A DNA stretch of 64,000 bases from Fimenecus sp045655645 (GTDB lineage Bacteria > Bacillota > Clostridia > Oscillospirales > Acutalibacteraceae). The translations under genes and the position numbers were made by a program. This document shows positions 58,492 through 64,000 of this stretch, one piece after another. The stretch is taken from NCBI GenBank assembly GCA_045655645.1, contig JAZOPS010000049.1:8763-72762 (forward strand), written 5' to 3'. The notes under the pieces are model-generated. The model made no database searches and was not told the DNA's origin. It was given only the letters and a program-made list of their open reading frames with translations. Each line of letters begins with the position of its first letter. The first letter of the stretch is position 1.

Positions 58492-59910
58492 ATGATTAAA
58501 AACAGTATTGTTAAGAGATGGGCTATGTCTGTTTTGCTTGGCATTATTGTATTGATTATCATTATTGGCATTGCAGTTGGCGTTGTTTTAAAAAGACAAT
58601 ATTATAATTCTGTTGAAATGACTTTGAATTCACGAGCAACATCAATGGTTGTTTCATCTTTTACTACTTCAGGACCTGTTACTGACGAAACATTTAATCA
58701 GGTAGCCCGAAAATTTGTGAATAATTTTTCTGATAAAAATCTTATGGAAGTTTGGGTCATTGACAGATATGGTGAGGTTGTTGTATCGTCAACAGGTTTC
58801 TCTGTCACGGGTGAGCAATATCCTGATTATAACTTTGCTTTAATCAGTGACGATGGCAAAGGTAAATGGATAGGTAATATGCAAAACGGAGAAAAAGTCA
58901 TGGCGCTATCATATCTTTTACCAAAAACAGATGGTGTGCCAATTGGTGCAGTAAGATACATAATTTCTCTTAACGATGTTGATAGTCAATTAATTTCAAT
59001 TTTTATATTGATTGCATTTTTGGTTTTAGTGTTTATTTTCTTTGTTTATACATCGGGTGCTTATTTTGTAAAATCAATTATTAATCCAGTGAAAAAGATT
59101 AATGAAACTGCTTCAAGGATTGCAAAAGGTGATTTTAGTGCATCAATTGAACATCATAAGTACAATGACGAAATCGGACAGTTGTGTGACACAATTAACA
59201 ATATGGCTCATGAAATTGGCGAAACAGAAAGAATGAAAAATGAGTTTATATCAACTGTTTCTCATGAATTGAGAACTCCGTTAACAGCTATTAAAGGTTG
59301 GGGAGAGACTATTCGCTTGGCAAAAGATAGTGACGACGAATTGATTGACAAAGGTATTAATGTTATTGTAAATGAGTCGGAACGTTTAACAGAACTTGTT
59401 GAAGAGTTGCTTGATTTCTCTCGAATGGAAAGTGGAAAACTCTCATTAAAAAACGGAATACTTGACATAAATAAAGAATTAGCAGATGTGCTTGAAGTTT
59501 TTCGTGAAAGGTCTGAACGAGACAGTATTGAACTTATAACAAAAATACCATCAAACCCTATAAAAATGTCTGGGGATGCTAACCGTTTAAAGCAAGCATT
59601 TGTTAATGTTATTGATAATAGTTTTAAATACAACAAAAAAGGCGGCTTTGTTAAGGTCAGTCTTCAAAATATAAATAACTCTGTAAAAATCACAATAAGT
59701 GATAATGGGTGTGGTATTTCCAAAAATGATTTACCACGAATCAGAGAAAAGTTTTTTAAGGCAAATAATAGTGTCCGTGGTAGTGGAATTGGACTTGCAG
59801 TTACTGACGAAATAATTAAACTTCATAATGGTGAAATGATTATCGAAAGTAAAATCGGCAAAGGCACAACAACAACTATTATTCTACCTAAAAATAGTAG
59901 AACAAGGTGA
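58492..59910 (+). CDS. Membrane sensor histidine kinase
   Basis: A 472-residue kinase: first membrane helix at about 14-34, an extracytoplasmic sensor domain (about 35-160, Cache-like), a second helix around 165-190, a HAMP linker (INPVKKINETASRIAKGDF), HisKA with phosphoacceptor H258 in STVSHELRTP, and HATPase with the N-box NVIDNSFKYNK and GSGIGLAV. It resembles PhoR/WalK-type kinases; the signal is unknown. It forms a pair with the preceding response regulator. Confidence 0.95.
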   Translation: MIKNSIVKRWAMSVLLGIIVLIIIIGIAVGVVLKRQYYNSVEMTLNSRATSMVVSSFTTSGPVTDETFNQVARKFVNNFSDKNLMEVWVIDRYGEVVVSSTGFSVTGEQYPDYNFALISDDGKGKWIGNMQNGEKVMALSYLLPKTDGVPIGAVRYIISLNDVDSQLISIFILIAFLVLVFIFFVYTSGAYFVKSIINPVKKINETASRIAKGDFSASIEHHKYNDEIGQLCDTINNMAHEIGETERMKNEFISTVSHELRTPLTAIKGWGETIRLAKDSDDELIDKGINVIVNESERLTELVEELLDFSRMESGKLSLKNGILDINKELADVLEVFRERSERDSIELITKIPSNPIKMSGDANRLKQAFVNVIDNSFKYNKKGGFVKVSLQNINNSVKITISDNGCGISKNDLPRIREKFFKANNSVRGSGIGLAVTDEIIKLHNGEMIIESKIGKGTTTTIILPKNSRTR

Positions 59911-59914
59911 AATT

Positions 59915-60892
59915 ATGAGTGAAAATAAAAAGCATAAAACATCAATAGGCGGTCAGGCATTAATAGAGGGTATTATGATGCGGGGTCCAAAGGGTACTGC
60001 AATGTCCCTTCGTTTACCTGATGGTACTATTGAGACAGAAGTTGAAGAATATATTCCCTGGAAGAATAAGTGTAAACTTTTTGGCTGGCCTTTGGTTCGC
60101 GGTGTAGTAGGCTTTGCTGAATCAATGGTAACAGGATATAAATATTTAATGAAATCCGCCGATAAAACTTTGACAGAAGAAGAAAAAGAAGCAGATATGT
60201 CGAAACTTGATAAGTGGCTTAACGACCACATGGGCGAGAAAATGATGGCGGTAATCAGCGTTATTTCTGCCGTGTTAGGTGTTGGTCTTTCTTTCTTGAT
60301 TTTTATGTATCTTCCAACACTTTTGGTTGACTTGTTTGACGATTATATTCTTCGTAGCGTTGATGTTGCAAAATATCACCCTTTATTTGAAGGCATTTTA
60401 AGAATAATTATCTTTATTTCATATATGATAGTCGTTTCAAAAATGTCTATGATTAAAAGAGTTTTCATGTATCATGGCGCTGAACATAAAACGATTTTTT
60501 GTTATGAGAATGGTCTTGATTTGACTGTTGAAAATGTTAGAAAGATGTCAAGGTTTCATCCAAGATGTGGCACTGCTTTTATGTTCGTAATGCTCATTAT
60601 CAGTATGTTCTTGTCATTTTCACTTGTAGTAATTTTCCCAGAATTGCAAACAATCAATAAAATGCTTTGGATAATGATTAAAATTGCAATTTTACCTTTA
60701 GTTATGGGCATTGGATATGAGTTCATTAAATTTGCAGGTAAACACGATAATGTAATTGTGTCAATTCTTTCTTATCCTGGTCTTTTAATGCAAAGAATTA
60801 CAACGGTTGAACCAACTGACGATATTATTGAAGTTGCTATTGAATCAATGAAAGCAGTTTTAACTGATAATCCTGAGGATGACAAAATCTAA
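59915..60892 (+). CDS. DUF1385 membrane protein (YqhQ family)
   Basis: A 325-residue DUF1385 protein. The signature GGQALIEGIMMRGP starts at about residue 12, and VYHGAEHK-type (MYHGAEHKTIFCYE) and FHPRCGTAFM motifs follow near 188 and 214. About four membrane helices are seen (115-150, 160-180, 225-250, 255-275). The function is unknown, but the gene is regularly placed before prmC in Clostridia. Its stop overlaps prmC start by 1 base (TAATG). Confidence 0.9.
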   Translation: MSENKKHKTSIGGQALIEGIMMRGPKGTAMSLRLPDGTIETEVEEYIPWKNKCKLFGWPLVRGVVGFAESMVTGYKYLMKSADKTLTEEEKEADMSKLDKWLNDHMGEKMMAVISVISAVLGVGLSFLIFMYLPTLLVDLFDDYILRSVDVAKYHPLFEGILRIIIFISYMIVVSKMSMIKRVFMYHGAEHKTIFCYENGLDLTVENVRKMSRFHPRCGTAFMFVMLIISMFLSFSLVVIFPELQTINKMLWIMIKIAILPLVMGIGYEFIKFAGKHDNVIVSILSYPGLLMQRITTVEPTDDIIEVAIESMKAVLTDNPEDDKI

Positions 60893-61722
60893 TGACTGCA
60901 AGAGAATTATATAATTTATGTGTTAAAAGATTAGAGTTCACAGGTGATTCAAAATTTGAAACACTTTGTCTTTTTGAGTCTATACTTAATATTGATAAAA
61001 CTAGCTTAACAATTAAAGATATAGTTTTATCTAATGATGCCGAGAAAAAGATTTTAGATGCAATTTTACGACGCGAAAATCATGAGCCATTACAATATAT
61101 AATTGGTAATTGGGATTTTTATGATATGACATTTTTTGTGGGTGAGGGTGTGTTGATACCTCGTCCTGAAACTGAATTGCTTGTAGATTTTGCTCTTGAA
61201 AAGATTAAAGATATTAAATCACCTGTAGTTTATGATTTGTGCGCTGGAACAGGTTGCATTGGTTTAACAATCGCAAATCATAGAAAAGATGCTAAAGTTT
61301 ATCTTTTTGAAAAAGAAGAGAATGCATTTAGTTATCTTAAAATGAATAAAGAGAAGTATTCTCTTGACAATGCAATCATAATCAAAGCTGATATTTTCGA
61401 TTATGATTTAAGTCTCACACCACTGTGCGATGTTTTGCTTTCTAATCCACCTTATATTGAAACCGATGAAATTCAATCTTTGCAAAAAGAAGTGCATTTT
61501 GAACCTTTGTCCGCTCTTGATGGTGGCGAAGATGGTTTGATTTTTTATAGAGTTATTTGTGACAAGTGGCTAAAACAAGTCAAAAACAACGGCTTTATCG
61601 CGTTTGAATGCGGTGAAGAACAAAGCACAGAAATTTGTGATATTTTTAAAGATAAAATATCTTCAACAAGTGTTCTTTTTGATTTCAATGATATTGACAG
61701 AATTGTAACATTTGGAATATAA
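60892..61722 (+). CDS. prmC: Peptide chain release factor N5-glutamine methyltransferase
   Basis: Methylates the glutamine of the GGQ motif in RF1 and RF2. The 276-residue protein has an N-terminal helical domain, YDLCAGTGCIGLTIA as SAM motif I near residue 118, and the catalytic N185-P-P-Y188 in LLSNPPYIET. The order DUF1385-prmC is common in Clostridia, where prfA or rpmE is usually near, but neither is in this window. Confidence 0.95.
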   Translation: MTARELYNLCVKRLEFTGDSKFETLCLFESILNIDKTSLTIKDIVLSNDAEKKILDAILRRENHEPLQYIIGNWDFYDMTFFVGEGVLIPRPETELLVDFALEKIKDIKSPVVYDLCAGTGCIGLTIANHRKDAKVYLFEKEENAFSYLKMNKEKYSLDNAIIIKADIFDYDLSLTPLCDVLLSNPPYIETDEIQSLQKEVHFEPLSALDGGEDGLIFYRVICDKWLKQVKNNGFIAFECGEEQSTEICDIFKDKISSTSVLFDFNDIDRIVTFGI

Positions 61723-61755
61723 TAATATTTTAAGAAAACAGAAAGGAGAGTAGTT

Positions 61756-62433
61756 ATGCTTTTTGATATTTTTCGTGGCGATTATGATTTTCTTGAATTG
61801 ATGATTGGCTTATTTTCGCGTTTGTTCGTTGTGTTTTGCACAATGCCAATCCATGAATATGCACATGCCTTAATTGCGACAAAATTAGGTGATGAAACAC
61901 CAAGATTATCAGGCAGACTTACTCTTAATCCTTTTGCTCATATTGACCTTTTGGGCGCATTGATGATTTTCCTTTGTGGTTTTGGTTATGCAAAACCCGT
62001 TAGTGTTAACCCAAGAAACTTTAAAGACCCTAAAAAAGGAATGGCAATCACAGCCATTGCAGGCCCAACTTCAAATTTGATTATGGGATTTTTCTTTGTT
62101 TTCTTGACTGTTTTGGTTCAAAATGTGTTTTACAAAGCTGATTTAATGATAGTCTATCCTGTAATTTCATTCTTGTATTTTGCTGCTGCAATCAATGTGA
62201 ATCTCGCAGTTTTCAATTTGTTGCCAATTCCACCTTTAGATGGTTCGAGAATTTTACAGTTGTTAATTCCAGCTAAACATTATTATAAATTCTTACAATA
62301 TGAAAGATATGTTGTAATTGTTGTGTTTGTTTTAATTTTATCCGGTGTACTTTCAACACCATTAGCGATTATTTCAAGCTTATTTTTGGAATTGTTTACA
62401 AGTATAGCAGAATTCCCGTTTACTCTTTTTTAA
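61756..62433 (+). CDS. Site-2 protease family membrane metalloprotease (SpoIVFB-like M50)
   Basis: A 225-residue intramembrane protease with about six helices. The zinc motif H33-E-x-x-H37 is in MPIHEYAHAL and the third ligand region is LLPIPPLDGSRIL near residue 157. It lies in the widespread scpA-upstream position and is distinct from sporulation SpoIVFB by neighbourhood, but a role in pro-sigma-K processing cannot be excluded, since spoIVB is in the same window. The substrate is not known. AAAGGAG precedes ATG 61756. Confidence 0.9.
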   Translation: MLFDIFRGDYDFLELMIGLFSRLFVVFCTMPIHEYAHALIATKLGDETPRLSGRLTLNPFAHIDLLGALMIFLCGFGYAKPVSVNPRNFKDPKKGMAITAIAGPTSNLIMGFFFVFLTVLVQNVFYKADLMIVYPVISFLYFAAAINVNLAVFNLLPIPPLDGSRILQLLIPAKHYYKFLQYERYVVIVVFVLILSGVLSTPLAIISSLFLELFTSIAEFPFTLF

Positions 62434-62444
62434 GTAGGTTTATT

Positions 62445-63182
62445 ATGGAAAAAATATCGTATAAATTAGATGTTTTTGAAGGTCCGATGGACTTGCTTTT
62501 ACATTTAATTTCAAAACATAAATTGAATATTTACGATATACCGATTGTTACTCTTGTTGAGCAGTATGTTGACTATGTCAGAATGATGCAAGAAGAGGAT
62601 ATGTATGTTGCGGCTGAATTTCTTGAAATGGCAGCAAGACTTGTCTATCTAAAATCTGTGTCACTTTTGCCGGTTTATACTGAAGCTGAAGAATTAAAAC
62701 AAGAGTTGCAAGGTGAACTCATTGAGTACCGTGATATGAAACTTCTTGCAGAGAAATTATCAGAAAATACCGATGGTTTTGGTAAATTTATCAGAACACC
62801 TGAAAAGATTGACCCTGACCAGACATATAAAAGAATTCATGAGCCAAGTGAATTGTTTTCTGCCTATGTTTCTGCCGCAGGTAAAAAACTTCGTTCGTTA
62901 CCGCCACCAATAGAAGCGTTTAAAGAAATTGTTGTTAGAAAAGTTGTTTCAGTAGGTTCAAGAATTTCAAAGATTTTTTCTAAACTTACTAAAAAAGGAC
63001 AAAAAGCAAAGCTCAATTCATTGTTTTCTGATGCTGAATCGAGGTCAGATATTGTTGCAACTTTTTTAGCTGTATTAGAACTTACAAAATCCAAGAAAGT
63101 CAAGGTTCTTGGTGATGGTGAAGAAACTCAGGTTGAATTATTAGACTCTGATTTTTCAGAGGTTAGTGAGGAATGGAATTAA
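62445..63182 (+). CDS. scpA: Segregation and condensation protein A
   Basis: Kleisin subunit that bridges SMC heads and is needed for chromosome condensation. The 245-residue protein has the N-terminal family pattern YKLDVFEGPMDLLLHLI, KHKLNIYDIPI, and EFLEMAARLVYLKSVSLLP near residue 60, and ends in a winged-helix-like region (VATFLAVLELTKSKKV). Its stop directly abuts the scpB start at 63183. smc is not in the window. Confidence 0.96.
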   Translation: MEKISYKLDVFEGPMDLLLHLISKHKLNIYDIPIVTLVEQYVDYVRMMQEEDMYVAAEFLEMAARLVYLKSVSLLPVYTEAEELKQELQGELIEYRDMKLLAEKLSENTDGFGKFIRTPEKIDPDQTYKRIHEPSELFSAYVSAAGKKLRSLPPPIEAFKEIVVRKVVSVGSRISKIFSKLTKKGQKAKLNSLFSDAESRSDIVATFLAVLELTKSKKVKVLGDGEETQVELLDSDFSEVSEEWN

Positions 63183-63734
63183 ATGAAAGCAAGTAAATTA
63201 CAGGCTGCGGCTGAGGCGATACTTTTTGCGTCAGGTGAACCTGTTGAATTAGATAGAATAGCACAGGCACTTGAAATCGAAAATGAGCTTTGTGAACAGG
63301 TTTTATACAATCTTTCAGCAAAACTTGACGAGATGAACAGTGGTATTTGTGTGTTGAAACTTGGTGACAAATATCAGCTTTCTTCAAGAAGTGAATTTGC
63401 AGAAGTAATACGTGATGTGTTAGAATTAAGAAAAAATACGCCTTTATCTCAGGCTGCATTTGAAGTTTTGGCAGTTGTTGCATATAATCAACCTGTTACA
63501 AAATCTTTTGTTGAGCAAGTGAGAGGTGTTGACTGCTCTGGTGTTATCGCAACACTTTGTCAAAAGAAACTCATCGAAGAGAAAGGTAGACTTGATTTGC
63601 CAGGTCGTCCATTAGTCTATGGTACAACACCTGACTTTTTACGTTGTTTCTCAATTTCATCACTTGATGAGTTACCTGAAATTCCACAAAAAGAAGAGAC
63701 ATCAGAAGAAATCGAAGAAACTACTGAAGAATAA
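63183..63734 (+). CDS. scpB: Segregation and condensation protein B
   Basis: Winged-helix dimer that binds the kleisin ScpA. The 183-residue protein has LQAAAEAILFASGEPV at its start, then SQAAFEVLAVVAYNQPVTKSFVEQVRGVD near residue 95 given here as its key pattern, and GRPLVYGTT. The acidic tail (EETSEEIEETTEE) is usual. It begins directly after the scpA stop. Confidence 0.96.
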   Translation: MKASKLQAAAEAILFASGEPVELDRIAQALEIENELCEQVLYNLSAKLDEMNSGICVLKLGDKYQLSSRSEFAEVIRDVLELRKNTPLSQAAFEVLAVVAYNQPVTKSFVEQVRGVDCSGVIATLCQKKLIEEKGRLDLPGRPLVYGTTPDFLRCFSISSLDELPEIPQKEETSEEIEETTEE

Positions 63735-63765
63735 TTATATTAAAATCTATTAAGGAGGTGGCTCT

Positions 63766-64000
63766 ATGGTTTTGTTGTACATATTGCTTGGTATAATTGC
63801 ATTCATTGCTTTGATATTAAGTATCAGAATAACAATTAACGCTGAATTTTTTGATGAATTTAAATTGAATATAAAGTGGCTTTTTATAAATATACAAATT
63901 CTCCCAGCAAAACCTAAAAAAGATAAGCCACCAAAGAAAGAAAAGCCTAAAAAAGAGAAAGCAAAAGAAGAAACACCCGCTGAAGAGTCCACAGAAAATG
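63766..64000 (+). CDS. DUF2953-type membrane protein, 5' part
   Basis: ATG 63766 follows AAGGAGGTG and the frame stays open to the window end, so only about 78 residues are visible. The N-terminus is a membrane helix (VLLYILLGIIAFIALILSI), then a short strand region (INAEFFDEFKLNIKWLFI) and a lysine/proline/glutamate-rich linker. This, and the position after scpB, fits the DUF2953 (YtfI-like) protein that in Clostridia precedes the spore protein gene ytfJ. Function unknown. Confidence 0.72.
   Translation, partial: MVLLYILLGIIAFIALILSIRITINAEFFDEFKLNIKWLFINIQILPAKPKKDKPPKKEKPKKEKAKEETPAEESTEN

Noticed and set aside
1..64000. Mobile elements, prophage genes, CRISPR arrays, restriction or toxin-antitoxin systems
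   Set aside because: No transposase, integrase, repeat-spacer array, methylase or toxin pair was recognised on either strand; nearly all genes are chromosomal core functions.

Overview
The window is an AT-rich, densely coded piece of a Firmicutes (Clostridia) chromosome, most like an anaerobic Oscillospiraceae/Ruminococcaceae-type organism. The grounds are AGGAGG-type ribosome binding sites, sporulation genes (spoIVB, spoIIID), SAM-I and FMN riboswitches, the tig-clpP-clpX and lon-ysxC pairs, the DUF1385-prmC-site-2 protease-scpA-scpB cluster, and a cdaA-cdaR pair. No rRNA, tRNA, phage, transposon or CRISPR was seen. The taxonomic placement is inference.

Layout. 0-3.1 kb: end of rbgA, rnhB, yraN, thrC and, on the minus strand, a 54-residue DUF1540 cysteine-rich gene. 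3.1-8.3 kb: a phosphoesterase, trigger factor with a lysine-rich tail, ClpP, ClpX, an EamA permease. 8.4-15 kb: a lone polyprenyl-phosphate sugar-1-phosphate transferase, then an LCP-like protein, a transglutaminase-like protein and the folate genes folE-folP-folB-folK with an exonuclease. 15-17.3 kb (minus): serC-serA. 17.5-26.8 kb: lon-ysxC-lysA-dnaE, then pfkA-aroK. 26.9-36.1 kb: spoIVB; DUF711/ACT pair (minus); PHP phosphatase-ispE-FAD reductase; a GH38/57-like protein with a low-molecular-weight phosphatase (minus). 36.2-44 kb: an orphan membrane protein, spoIIID, an ileS with an altered HIGH motif, DUF1858, trmK, nif3, rqcH. 44-48.7 kb (minus): manA-MFS, FMN riboswitch-ribU, SAM riboswitch-metK, DUF378. 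48.8-54 kb: sulfatase, aspartate aminotransferase-ispD-ispF, DUF3343-cysteine desulfurase. 54.2-64 kb: cdaA-cdaR-lipoprotein-two-component system-DUF1385-prmC-site-2 protease-scpA-scpB-DUF2953 (cut by the window end).

Themes. The window covers protein quality control (Tig, ClpXP, Lon, RqcH), folate, serine, threonine and lysine supply, three enzymes of the MEP isoprenoid pathway (ispD, ispE, ispF), and envelope functions linked to c-di-AMP and a PhoB-like two-component system. Almost all of it is recognisable core genome. The less ordinary points are the head-to-tail riboswitch layout on the minus strand at 45-46.5 kb, the terminator whose 5' arm contains a predicted -10 box upstream of cdaA, the H1-like tail on trigger factor, the divergent dihydropteroate synthase, the altered IleS signature, and the FAD reductase next to ispE. 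I did not find a clearly new defence or mobile system.

Start codons were chosen from Shine-Dalgarno spacing and family N-termini, and several differ from the longest open frame.
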